Part shown: in pieces, positions 44,875 to 56,379 of the stretch | How positions within the stretch are numbered: position 1 is the stretch's first letter | How the letters are laid out: each line of letters starts with the position of its first letter | Assembly (NCBI GenBank): GCA_014904845.1 | Contig: MU119309.1 | Location: forward strand, 109,130-173,129 | DNA length: 64,000 nucleotides | Direction of reading: 5' to 3' | From: Acephala macrosclerotiorum | Lineage: Eukaryota; Ascomycota; Leotiomycetes; Helotiales; Mollisiaceae | Notes under the pieces: generated by a model | What the model saw: the letters and a program-made list of their open reading frames with translations, nothing else | Told to the model about the DNA's origin: nothing | The model's database searches: none | Translations under genes and position numbers: made by a program

Positions 44875-47340
44875 ATGACAAGCGCTGCGCATAACCTCAA
44901 GCGTTCCGAATCATCCAAGATGCGTCCTCGATCGCAGAGCCCTGCAGTCTTGGATATCACTCGTGATTTTCGTCAACCAAATGGCTCCAGCAATTCGCCG
45001 CATACAGATGACAAAAGTGTCGCAAGTCAGGGGTCAATGCTCTACTCTGAAACGATGATCGGCAGGACATGATAAAAGGGGGCATTCGGACTGTAAAATA
45101 ATGGTTCAATGAATCAATTGAACAAGCCAAAAACACCTCCGTTCAACAAAAAGCACCCCGGCTAGTTTTCGGAAGTCTATCTACGAAGAATTAATGTTTC
45201 GCATGGGAGAGAATGATATCATTAGAAAGCAGCCGCTTTCACCTGAGCTGGTGGAATACTGCCTTCCCAAGAGGGTTGATTGCACTGCTTGGGGCACCCT
45301 TCTCCGTTAGCCACTAAGCCTCCCTGATAACGTTCTTCCTTTCATGTCTAGTCGTAAGGAAGATGACGATCTTTCCAACTATGTCAAATCACCAGATATG
45401 CCAATCAACTTCTACTTAAAATCGTTCTCAATAACTGTATCCCAGTTGGAGAGGATTATTGGTGACCAGGAGACTCGAAATACCATTACAACGAAGCTAT
45501 TACTTGATTGAATATGACTGCAGCAATGAGCTCAGAGGAGATTGCCTTTATCCACTATATTGGTGCCACTGAAAGGAAAACTCCATTTCAACGCTACATT
45601 GCAGATTTTTCTTCTAAACCTGGTCCCGTGCCGGCGAAATTCTTGGAAATAGTTGGTCGATTCTGTCCAACCGTCTTAGACAATATTGCAATATATGAGT
45701 TTGACGAAGCAAGTCATTCAGCGCAAAAATTGGCTCGTTACCTGAATGGAAAGAAAACAAGGGTATGCAAACCCTCCCAAAGCAAGCATTAATTGCATCG
45801 ATTGGTTTTTCTCCCTTACCCACCCAGGCGGTTAGTGGCTTCCTTCACACTTATAATCCAGACCACGAACAACGAGCTGTTTTCAAGTCCCTGCAAACTG
45901 GAAGTATCGAAGCCATGCAACAAAACTTACACACTGCGCCTGTCGACTGAATCAATAAACTCCGAACGTGGGCGTGAAGCGTCTTCGGCCATGGTATAAA
46001 GCATCAACGATCCCTGCTGAGCGTCGATGAAAGCCTTTCAGACCCTGGCTCCCTTCGAAGATCCGTCAATTTTCCGAGGCGCTTCAATTAACAGTTATGA
46101 GTTAGGCGGTACCTGCACTTATCAGGGTCATTTCACGCCCATTGTTATTATCGGCGTTGAGATGAGTAAAGACGCTTACTAGAAAGCTGAGCCATTCTAT
46201 ATAGGGCGGGGTCGCTCTGCAGATTTGATGAAGAACGTCCTCTCAAAGTTATACGAATTGGAAGGTCTCAAAGAGACATTATCGTTTACAATCAATCCAT
46301 TGACTAAACATCAAGGTTTGCCTTTCGTGAACCTACTCCCATGGCTGAACTGTATTAAGGATAACATATCCGCTGCCATTGGGCTTTTAGAGCAGTACTT
46401 AGTGATGACTCGTCCCTACATTATTCTCACCTTGGGAAAACACCCTTAGTCTGCCCCTGCTTCCAATTTTCAGCATTCTCTCGCATACAAAGGTCGAGAT
46501 CCATTCTATCATAAGGCAGGAGTGCTGGAAGTGGCAGACTACGGCGGTGTTCTAGCGTACAAATACCCTGTTTCCATCCCGGACAAGTACAATACAACAA
46601 GGGCTCGAAACTGTTTTACAAGAGCAATAAATATTACCCTCTCGATTCTATTGCTTACGATTAAGGTTACAATAGAAACGCACCCTGCAATGGAATGAGC
46701 CCACAAGCCATTAGGTGTATCCATATTAAGAATACTGTTGATGAAATACTAGGCTGCGCATTCCCTATTTGGACGTGCACTCGGACCAAGGTCGAGTAAG
46801 TACAGGGTCTGGATAAATTGTGCGGAATCTCACGAGTTTTAAAGAGCTGAATCCGAGCGTTTCAGCAAATTTATAGGTGATTTGAATCTGGCCGAGCCTC
46901 CGTGGGGGATTTGGTGGGGGCAGCCTATGAAATACTTCAAGTCAAAGGTATTGATGTCTTATTAAAGGACATAAAAGATAGCATGCAGGCCGTCAAAGAC
47001 AAAGGAAACAAATTCTACCTAAAGAAGAAATTGCTGCAGCAAAGGGCAGTGTAATCAACGCCCTCAGATCAAAGTTACTGCCAGGAAGTCTGATTCGAAG
47101 CCCTCACTGGTGATTGTATGGCTAATTGATATCAGAACCGTGTTACTTTCAGTGCTTCAGCTGTTGATGCTCTTTTCTCGTATAACAGATGAATCCAGGT
47201 TCATCGTCTGTAGAAACTTTGACATTCCAGACCTCCATTTTGTAATCTCCCGTGATTATCGGTATATGTGGCTCCCTCGAAGTCTGGTTACACTTTCCAA
47301 GTTCTGTGCCCTTATTTCTCGCCTTAAAGCATAATTTCTA
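44875..47340 (+). pseudogene. Decayed long gene of unknown family
   Basis: Protein-like stretches occur in order but in changing frames, with stops. They are an N-terminal Ser-rich part from an ATG at 44875, LSPELVEYCLPKRVDCTAWG near 45235, MTAAMSSEEIAFIHYIGATE and VPAKFLEIVGRFCPTVLDN (45508-45720), and IGFSPLPTQAVSGFLHTYNP (45795-45870). Next come LAPFEDPSIFRGASINSYELGG and FTPIVIIGVEMSKDAY-stop-KAEPFYIGRGR (46035-46220), then LMKNVLSKLYELEGLKETL to YIILTLGKHP (46225-46446). The last are SNFQHSLAYKGRDPFYHKAG and a hydrophobic end near 47110-47334. Several stops sit at probable Trp or Gln codons. I know of uncharacterised fungal proteins with this general look but cannot name a domain. Non-functional here. 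Confidence 0.5.
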
Positions 47341-49442
47341 TTTTGGCTCCCTTACGACTGGGAAATTTTCGTAAATTTTTTAGTTTCTACCTTTTTTTAC
47401 AAACTCTTATTAGAACTTATATTTTTAAAGCCATGTACAGGTTCGTTATTTTTCGATTTCATCTATTCTTCAACATTGAAAGGAACCAAAACTATCTTCT
47501 TCTGCTTTTCTCTAAAGGAAGCAGAGCAATTTCAAACATAGTATTTAGAGAACTGGCTTGTGAGGAAGTCCCGTCTTGAGGCCGTGAAGAGAACTGCCAT
47601 GTTTTCTGAGACAAGATACACACTAATGCGCCGCCAATGCTGCCAGTGTACTCCGCAATAGCTCGTGATTTCGATTTATGAACCAATGGTCGCCATCGAC
47701 CTCGACCAGGCGAAAGTTAGTGGCGAGCTCGCGCCAGGCACCGACCTCATCGGGATAAACGAACTCATCCTGACGAGCGGCAAGGCCCGTGATAGGTACA
47801 TCAATCTGCGGCTCGAGTTCATGGTTGTAACCAAGCAGAAGAGGCATATCAAGACGAATGCCGGGCATGATGGAACGCACAAAGTCCGGGCTATCGATTT
47901 GGCGTGAGATAGCCATTAAGTACTTGGGACTCCAGTCTTCGGCCATGAAACGAAGGACGCCGCGTCGTTGCCATATGTGAATGAGGTGAGGCGCAATAGT
48001 CCCCGTCACGACAAGATGGTGGGGTAAGGGCATATCAGCGCGCTGGAGAGCACGTATAACCTCGAATGCAACAATACCCCCAAAGCCATGGCCCCAGAAT
48101 ATATAGGGCTGATCAATGAGTGAGAGAATCGCTGCTACAATACCTGCCACTAGCTCGGATATTGATGTGAGAGCGGATTCGCTGCGGCGTGTCTCATGTC
48201 CAGGGGTTTGTAGGCGAAGGACTCGAGACATATCGATGAATCTGTTAAGAAAGGAGTAAAGAGTGAAAGCAAAAAAGACGCATCTGATCGGTTTCTGCAT
48301 GTGACGTGCGAACTAGCCATGGTGATACTGTCTTGAGGCCAGGAAAAAGGGTGTTCTGGTGTTCTACAGTGCTGACAGTTTTCCGGTCACTCCCCAGAGA
48401 TTCCGCTGCAATGTCCCGTAGAGTTGGGCCTTGCAACAGCCGCATAAGGGGGCAGCTAGTTTCATCTCGCGTAAGATGATGCTCCGGACCTGCGTCAAGG
48501 TCATAGAATCGAGAGAGTATCGGTCAATCTTTTCTGTGGTGGAAATTCGATCGGGCTCTGCGCCAACAATCTTAGAGAGGGCCAGACGGAGCTGGTCAGC
48601 TATAAAGTCTATACGCTCCTCTAATGGCAAGGCTTTCAGCTTGTGTGCGAAGACACGCAACCGCCTGAGCACCAGTAGAGCCCTTATTGATGTGACGAGC
48701 ATCACGGAAAGCCCCATCACGCAACAGGTGCGGATAAGCCTTGAAGAATTGCTGCCAGTCGATGTCTGTAATCATGCGTTGAGGGATGCCTTGCAGCATA
48801 GAGCGCTCTAGACCCTCCAATACATCAGGGAGGGCCATCCGTGAAAGACCATGCGAGGTAAGGACGTTGAGCACTTTATCGACATCTGCTGAACTGCGTG
48901 ACATGCCAGCATAGTCACCGAACACTCCGATATTCACGGAGAGACCATGCTTGCCGCTTGCCTGCTGACGTGCTAAATAATCTAGAAACTGGTTGGCTGT
49001 AGCGTAGCTGAACTGGCCCAGCAAGCCTAGCACGCTGGAGCAGGAGGACACCATCACAAAGAAGTCGAGCTGCATATGCTGCATGACTTGATGCAAGTGC
49101 CAGGTGCTGAGTGCTTTGGGAGCGAATATACTCCAGAAGCGTGCTTGTGTCGTCTCGTGTGCGAGGGCATCATCGATAACGCCTGCACTGCGCAATACGC
49201 CAGCGAGAGGCGGGAAATGTTGCCAGCGATTCACAAGCGCCGAGACGGATGTCTCGTCAGTAATATCAACTTATTCCAGATACAAGGAAACTCCACTTTG
49301 TTTTAGAAACTTAAGAGTTTGCCTGTCTTCGGCGCTTTTTGGGCCAGAACGACTGATAAGGACGGTATGCTGAGCGCCATGAGCAGCAAACAGCCACGCA
49401 GCTTCCAGGCCGAAGCCACTGGCGCTCCCGGTGATGAGGTAG

Positions 49443-50187
49443 CCCTATGAAAGCAACGCTCCGGACTTTCACTCCGGACTCTTGAAAGGACCAACCATAA
49501 AGCTTGAAAATATCCACTTCAAGCCTTTGCAAGGGTTTTATGACTACGTGAAGAAGGTAAATAAGCTTCCGTATGCTTTTGTAAGGATTGAAATCAAGGA
49601 TTAAAGCTACTCGAGGAGATTTCAAGCACTTCTAGGGGCCTTTGTCGGGGCCCTTGTCTTTTGAAATTCAAGGGCTAAAGCTACTCGAGGAGATTCCGAG
49701 CACTTGTAGGGGCCCTTGTCTTTTGGAATTCAAGGGTTAAAGCTACTCGAGGAGATTTCGAGCATTTGTAGGGGCCCTTGTCTTTTGGAATGCTTCGGGC
49801 CGTTCAAAAAAAAGTTGCTGGACGTGCTTTGGACGTGCTTTGAAGTCCATTTTCTCGAAATATCAACGTTAAAAAAACGAGAATAGAGGGAATCTTTCTA
49901 AAATCAAAAGTTTGATTAGAGCAGGTCCTTGCATGCAGGCATAATGGGCGCAAGCGGGCAGGCGGGCAGGCAGGTGGGCAGGCAAGAAGCAAGTGGGCAA
50001 CTCGAAAAGAAGGGCCTTTGTGGAAATGAAAGTTGACTTATTGCGGCTTACCTGAGCTTTAGTACCCTTGACGCCCATTCCTTGGCAGACCCAGTCGCAA
50101 AACGGACAGGCCAATAAGAAGACGTCGTTAGAAGTCTGTGCTTTCCCTGTTTTTTTGCATAAAAGTCCGGAGCATGCTTTCATAGGG
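49443..50187. mobile_element. 745-bp non-autonomous inverted-repeat element inside the PKS
   Basis: The left end CCCTATGAAAGCAACGCTCC and the reverse complement of the right end, CCCTATGAAAGCATGCTCC, continue together through GGACTTT, giving terminal inverted repeats of about 27 bp with one mismatch and one indel. TAG stands on both outer sides (49440-49442 and 50188-50190) as a 3-bp target duplication. The interior has no transposase frame; it holds a 62-bp tandem repeat and a GGCA/GGCG-rich stretch (49946-49984). Removing the element plus one TAG joins ER to KR in frame through a Tyr codon. Confidence 0.8.
49592..49792. repeat. Tandem repeat, 62-bp unit, about three copies
   Basis: Two units start at 49667 and 49729 (ttcaaggg(c/t)taaagctact...gggcccttgtctttt), 62 bp apart with few differences. 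A third, more diverged unit starts near 49592 and has an extra 13 bp. The array lies within the 745-bp inverted-repeat element. Confidence 0.8.
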
Positions 50188-52321
50188 TAGGTCCGGTCTG
50201 CGCACAGGTATAGTCTTGCTGGGGGAAGAGTCACAACGTCCTCTTCAGCTGGTATGGTGATGGCCAACTTGTCAAGCACTGCACCACGCGAGAGCGTTTT
50301 CAAGGCACTCGGTACATCCGTGATGGGATACTCTGTGATAGGGTGCAGAGTGGGCTCCCCACGCGCGAACATATCTGCTACTTTATCGAGAATCTGGTGG
50401 TGGCGCGTTGGGTGCTGCGATGCTAGCTTGTCAACATCCACCACAAAAAACGAGTAGTTATCACCGAGTCGCTCTAGACTACGGCGGGCGTTCCGGTAGA
50501 TATCAGTTTTCCCGATCCTAACGAACCAGCAAAAGGGGGCTAGGCAAGCGATGCCTCGCAGAAGAAGCTGGCCGGTTAAGGAGTTCAGAACCACGTCGAC
50601 ACCCCGGCCTTTTGTAAGTTGCATTATCTTGTCATGAAAATCCAGCAAGCGCGAGTCGAAAGCTGCCTTGACACTTAGGCTCAGAAGTATTTCGCGCCGC
50701 TGTAAAGTTCTAGTAGTGGCGAAGACATGGGCACCGAGCCTCTTGGCTAGTTGAATTGCGGCAATGCCGACGCAGCCTGCGAAGCCGTTGGCCACACGTG
50801 GCATGACAGCATCACCAGAGGTGAGATCCTTCACATCTGTGTCTGTATCCAGAACCCGACCTGCTATTTCCAGTCCAAGTCTCTGACCAACCAGGCTTCT
50901 ACCCACAGTCCGCTCTGCAAGAAGACCCATCGCGTTCATTACATCCTTGAAGTTCACTCCAGCAGCATGGACCTCGATGGACACCTCGTTGGATTGAAGA
51001 ACATGCGGTGCCGGACGCCGGATTGCTAAACCATCGAGCAAGCCGTTTATGTCGCTAGAATACACGTATGCGCCGCAAACTGACAATAGAACGAGACTCA
51101 GTATCTGCCGTGTCAATCAGCAGGATGCGACGAGCGAAACACCCAGCATGGCGCAACGCAACTATTGTATCACAGCCTTCAATCGAGTTGCAACGCAGCT
51201 CTCTGACCGGCAGCTCGGTTGAGCTCTCTTGTGTGATAGACGGTATATTGATGACTCGAAAAGGTACCTGGGGGAGCTCATTGGCTAGCACACGCACAGC
51301 GGCTTCCAAGGCGGCAGCTGCTGGATCGCATCCGCTGTCGCCAGGAGCCATGCAGGCACGCTGAGTGATGACCACCACCCACGGGACCGCACTAGTGCCA
51401 TGAAGCCATCTTGCAAGATCTAGGTGGTGCGTGATGGTGGATCAAGGGTATCGCGCAGCTTTGTGGCAGCCGGGATATAAGTTGGCAGTACAATCAGGGT
51501 GCGGCAATCTGGCGGGACTGAGGTCAGCGACTTCTCAAGGGTGATACCAGGCTGAGCTCGATGTACTTGGGTTTCTGGAAAGGCATCGAGTACTACGGCT
51601 GCTAGAAAGTCGTCACGATCCGCCGATACTAGGAGTGCGATATGTGCAAAGCTGTTGATGACTTATCCTTTGTCATGCGGTGCTGGCTCGAAGCAGACCT
51701 CGTACTCCCGTGCTGCTTGGGCTTGGGTACCCGCCACACGTTTGGTAATGAGCTCTTTGATCTTTGCAATGACATTACTATTATCGTCATATATACATGC
51801 ATCGAAACATAGGAAGTTGGTGTCGTGGCGAGTGATCTGCGCATGTGCCCAGGCAGCTGTGATACCTTTCGAATAAGCAAGCTGCACACGCTCGATGCTA
51901 TTGGGGAGAAACGCGTAGTTGGGGTCACCGCGGTAATGTTGCTCAGCGAATGCGATATGTAGACAGGCATCTAGGAGAGCTGGATGGAGGCGGAATCGAT
52001 TGGCCTCAATGTGACACGTCGTGGGGAGCTCAACACGCCCAAGAAGCTCCATGTCGTGACGTCAAAGGAAGCGAACACATCGAAAGGCGTCGCCATAACG
52101 TAGTCCAGCACGTTCAAGATATGCATGGAACGCGGTCACATCGACAGAGTCTGCACGCTGCAAGCGCTCTCGAACACTCTCTAGATTCTCCGCGGTCAGG
52201 GCTGGGAAGGGGTCAAGAGTGTTGATGCGACCACGCGAGGAGGGCTGCTAGGTTGAGTCGGGTGCAGCATCGGCAGCGCGGTAGCGGATGGTGTAGTCAC
52301 CCGTACTAGTAGTAACTTCTA

Positions 52322-52402
52322 CTATCCCCCCTTGCGCAAACCAAGGTGGGTCACATAGAAAATACTAGAACCCCACCTAGGTTTGCGCAGGGGGGGGGAT
52401 AG
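52322..52402. mobile_element. 81-bp hairpin MITE in the PKS AT region
   Basis: CTATCCCCCC-TTGCGCAAACC at the left is mirrored by GGTTTGCGCA-GGGGGGGGGATAG at the right. The pairing continues inward (GGTGGGT with ACCCCACC), leaving a loop of about 18 bases. TA flanks both ends (52320-52321 and 52403-52404), the target duplication expected of Tc1/mariner-type MITEs. It lies at the point where most of the AT domain and the start of DH are absent. Confidence 0.7.
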
Positions 52403-53729
52403 TAGGAGAGTTTGAGGGGCTTCTGGCCCATTCCAAGCCATTGGCCGCCTTGTCCTGAGAATGCAAAGGCGATTCGGGGTCTGTCTTAAAGGGAGCGATG
52501 TAGGTGAACGAGCCACGTGGCGCCTCTCCTCGCGCCAATGCTTCAAGGATGTCGCAGAAGGCATCGCGACTATCAGCAGCAACTACCCAGGCGTGCGACA
52601 GACGGCTCCTGCGAGCACAAAGAGAAGAGTATGCGCGATGTCATTGAGATCAACGCACGACTGGCGCGTGTAGGCGCTAAGCGCGCTTGCCATTTCCCGA
52701 AGCGCTTTCGGAGCACGGGCCGAGAGGACAAATACTCGCGGTACATGAGCTGGTCTCGGCTTTGAGACCCTTTTCTGCAGACGCTCCAGAACGACATGCA
52801 CATTAGTGCCACCAGCACCAAATGAATTAACACCAACATACAAAAGCTCAGAGCCGCTTACTAGAGTGTTGTTCTTGATAAGCACCCCCAAGCCGAGGCG
52901 GGCAAAGGAGGTCGCCGGGTTCGGATTGTGATGATGTAGTTGTGCTGGCACCTGGCCGTGATAGGTGACGAGAGCGGCTTTAATGAATCCTGCAATTCCA
53001 GAAGCACCTCCCAGATGGCCGATGTTCCCCTTCAGAGAATCAATCCACAGGGGCTCTTGGCGTCTCGGGCCAAGGACCTCTCCCAAAGCAGCTGCTTCGA
53101 CTGGATCGCCCACCGGGGTTCTTGGACCATGTATCTCGACATAGCATACAGTTGCAGGGCTGATGCCTGCACACTTGTAGGCATCATTCAGCATGGAGAC
53201 TTGGGCGTCCCGGCTAGGAACCATGACCCCCTCGGGAGTGTAGCCGTCTTGGTTGACAGTGGAGCCGTGCATACACCGGCAACGGCTCCGTCGGCTTCAC
53301 CAGTCCAAATGCTTTGGCAGGCTGAATGTAATGCTACAAGGCTGCCAGAACAAGCCGTATCAAGGTTAACGCTTGGCCCGCGCAGGTCAAATTGGTGAGA
53401 TACACGGTTGGCTATGCTACTCGTCGAAGTACCCATAGCTGCGGGTCGATTCGAGCTGCATGAGCTGGGAAAAGGCCGAAGAATTCTGCGTCAAATGATA
53501 GGATTTTGTCCACAAACCCTCCGTAGCGGTTTCGGACGGCGCCAGCCTTTGCCGGGTCGGAATCGTAGAAGTTGTTGATGTTGAAGCGATTCTGAGGAAC
53601 TTCTGAGACCAGGTCGGCACCGTCCATGAGGGCGTCCCATAGCTCGTGTGGACTGCCAACCCCTCCCTCCTGTTGAAAACGGCAGGCCATGCCGACAATG
53701 GCAATGGGTTCCCGTCCTTGGCCGGGCAT

Positions 53730-55145
53730 TGCTTCACCTATGCTTACACAGACAATGTAATGTATTTACGGTATGGATAAAAAGTACACTCCCTGTACAT
53801 CAGAGCACGCCTTTGAAAGAGTATTTGATAGTAATAGGGCGACCTTGGGCGTATTGGTGCAGTAGAAAGTGTTTGAAGTACACCTGTAGCCAGGCATAGG
53901 GGTAAGTTACTGTGGGCAAGGGACTTGATATTCACTCTTCTGGGCTGCGACGGATGCAGGAAAACAAGAGCCTTTGAGCTTTCATGTAGGCCATCCATAA
54001 CCAGGAAATTCAATCTTGACATGCCCTCTCCAAAAAAAATTCTAGTGCAGCTAACTTGTGAGTACAATATGATGTGGGTAGCGAATAGAATTTGTTAGAA
54101 TTCGCCGCGAGTTCAGCTGTGACATGGGCTGCATTGCAGACCAGATCTTGATGTTTATACTAGGCGAGCCAATCTGATAATACCTCCTTGGGGAAGTCGT
54201 AGCGGTGTGCCGAGCTACAAGTCTCTTTCTTGCCAATATCGCTGAAAAAGTTTAGTCACTATAGTTCGATATAGAACCACGGCGGTAGTGTGGCCTAAGA
54301 CATGTCTTACCACTACCAGCTATCGAAATCGTGCCTGTGATTTCATGATTAGATAGCAGCTAATTCTGCAGTTTGTTGTTGTCACGATGCGATAGGCACC
54401 CCCGATCTCTTCCTTTATTACCTTGGTGGTCAATGTGTTGGTAGTGGCCTCACGCATCCATTTAAATCGACACCGTGTGTAGTGTGATGGTCAAGCTCGC
54501 AATCTCCTAGATGGTGTTGCGGGCGTTATGCACCCTCAATCAAACTATCGAATGAGCCACGAATTCCGATACACTTTAGCAATGGTTTGAAACAGGCACC
54601 ATACGAAGTACCTTTATTAGGAGATCAGCTTACAACAACGCATTATAACAAGTCAACCGTCTCGCGTCCGATGAGTTGGTGATCTACTCGGCACTCTGTT
54701 CCGCTATCCCTCCTGTTTAATCGCGGCTTTTAAAGTCTTTTCAAAATTCGGAGCACTTGAGGAAAGGTCCTATCACGAAATAATATGGCTCCAAATTTTA
54801 AAGACACTCAGAGGGGAAAAGAATGTAGTCCGAGAGTTACGCCGGTGCGATAAGAGGGTCTACATATTTCAGTGCTTAGTAATGTCCATTAGCCTGGATA
54901 GAATTTACTATGTTCACGCCCGGGCTCGCTATATTTTACTTAGCCACGATTCTCAGGGCTAGTCACGTGTGTGGCGTACGATGGTCACGCGTGTGGCGTA
55001 AGAGCAGGTTTCTCGAACATTCTATCGGCAGGTGGCAGCACGGCAATTAATCGCCGTTACTCGTCGCGTTGTCGTGTCGATCGCGTCTTACTATCGTCCT
55101 GACCACCACGCGATTCACCGCCGACATCAACGTACGGACAGCATC
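53730..55145. other. Intergenic region upstream of PKS relic and DUF7587-like gene
   Basis: 1.4 kb without a convincing gene. Near 54962-55000 there is an imperfect 17-bp direct repeat, gtcacg(t/c)gtgtggcgta, with a 22-bp period, about 150 bases upstream of the next start codon. Confidence 0.4.
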
Positions 55146-55583
55146 ATGGTGGCCCCCACTATACTCTATCGAGTTGAAGACGAAGATTCTCGTGCACGGT
55201 ATTTAAGCGGAAAGGGAATTCTTGCGGAGGACACGGAGACTAGAGTTGATTTTCGCCGTCAGAGCCAGCAGCTACGCAACGAACTTGAGAACCATATCGA
55301 TTGGTCGAGTGTGGTTCCAACGGTACTGATATCAACATATTCTAAAAAGGAGGTGGCTTCAAGAGAGGCAGATCGGCGTGTTAAAGAGGGAAAGAAGAAA
55401 GTAGTCGTTTATAAGATTGACAGTCGGAAGAAGGATAGACCAATGGAATACCGTGAGTTGCGGCCCCTGATGCTAAAACTCGGATTGAGGATTCCGAAGC
55501 GTGCATGGAACAACTCAGAATACGAATATGTCGTCCTCTATAATGTGCCGGAGAGTGCAGTTCTGGGTTGGGAGGAATATTGA
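55146..55583 (+). CDS. DUF7587-like small protein
   Basis: An intronless 145-residue protein; I start at the ATG at 55146 because the domain begins there (MVAPTILYRVEDEDSRARYL), while an in-frame start at 55032 would add 38 His/Arg-rich residues. The order PTILYRV, LENHIDWSS, PTVLISTYSKKEVA, VVVYKIDS, RELRPLMLKLGL and YEYVVLYNVPESAV resembles the fungal DUF7587 family, thought to have an ADP-ribosyltransferase-like fold: a strand with YRV, a loop with ISxxS, and a final strand with E-Y. I am moderately sure of the family and do not claim activity. It sits alone between the PKS relic and a large AT-rich block. Codon use looks normal and the frame is intact. Confidence 0.6.
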   Translation: MVAPTILYRVEDEDSRARYLSGKGILAEDTETRVDFRRQSQQLRNELENHIDWSSVVPTVLISTYSKKEVASREADRRVKEGKKKVVVYKIDSRKKDRPMEYRELRPLMLKLGLRIPKRAWNNSEYEYVVLYNVPESAVLGWEEY

Positions 55584-56379
55584 GCGACGTTCGAAACCTT
55601 TGTCGGTTTGTTATAGGAGGGAATTGGTTTAGGATTTAGTCGCTTGGTGGAGAGCTGAATTCTGGGTGTCCCCCTTTCGATCTACCGCAATATAGTTACC
55701 ATTTCTAGATTTGACTCTACTATAACTTACACTCTCAAGTATCCTTTCGCCTCCATTCAGACTTGCGATTTCCTCGACAAGTCTCGATTTCCGTACCTAC
55801 AGCAGCAACTTCACCCTCACTAGTGATTTGAGCAAGTTCCGAAATGGCCGTTCATTCCTCCATTAAATTCCGGCGTTGCCCTATAATGAAAACGCTACTC
55901 CTGACTTCTCCAACATCCATTCCTTATAGTACTGTAACTTACAGTCGCTATGCTAAATTTTCTTTCGTGTAGAATTCCCTTCCATTCACTCCCCCACCCG
56001 GGATTACACCTTCACGTGTCATAGAGCAGGTAGCAAGGGGAATCCGCTCCTCTTGCAAAATTGCTGACGAATTCGAAGATGACCTTATGGATGACAGAGT
56101 CCGTAAAGGTCGAAAGGCTGCCGAGAGAGGCCCGGCACGCAAGGCAACGATGACTGACGTTGAGACCAGTTTAAATGGTGACAACATAGCACGACGGTGA
56201 CGTGTACGGCGATAAGGTATGAGTGATCTAGGCACGCTAGGAGGTACGCCTTGCGCTAGGACTTGACTGTCCATATTATCCCGCCGTCGCGATGGTGATG
56301 TAGAAGGAGTGTTCAAGTCGTTAGCGAAATCGGCTTCCAGATGAAAACAAGCTAACTATAATAGTGCAACAAGAAAATG
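55584..56379. other. Transition from genic to AT-rich DNA
   Basis: About 800 bases. A 122-codon minus-strand frame at 55948-56316 (Ser/Arg-rich, TPSTSPSRRRDN...) has no recognisable motif and is not annotated as a gene. Base composition falls toward AT after about 56340. Confidence 0.4.

Larger units (their letters stand above)
47623..53729 (-). pseudogene. Decayed type I polyketide synthase, KS-(AT)-DH-ER-KR-ACP-TE
   Basis: Read on the minus strand from MPGQGREPIAIVGMACRF at 53729. KS has [12 protein letters not shown] (catalytic Cys present), EIHGPRTPVGDP (usual HGTGT altered) and KGNIGHLGGASG. Two internal pieces of KS are missing, one after DPQ near 53420 and one at AVAG/VNQDG near 53270. 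AT is reduced to GQGGQWLGMGQ near 52430, then an 81-bp hairpin element, then DH sequence (ANRFRLHPALLDACLH) at 51663-52050. ER (VSIEVHAAGVNFKDVMNAMG, GFAGCVGIAAIQLAK) spans about 50170-51050. KR (YLITGSASGFG, VSSCSSVLG, FSYATANQFLD) is split from ER by the 49443-50187 insertion. ACP carries YSLDSMTLTQ; a thioesterase (WGHGFGG, GDHWFI) ends at 47623. Frameshifts and stops occur throughout. No methyltransferase domain is seen. The product is unknown. Confidence 0.85.

Noticed and set aside
49592..49792. CRISPR-like array (regularly spaced repeats)
   Set aside because: The whole 62-bp unit repeats with no variable spacers, there are only about three units, and the genome is fungal; it is a minisatellite.
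49869..50060. C-terminal extension of the ER frame with a Cys/Leu/Pro-rich run
   Set aside because: This part of the long minus-strand frame lies inside the inverted-repeat element and reads its GGCA-rich stretch; it is not PKS protein.
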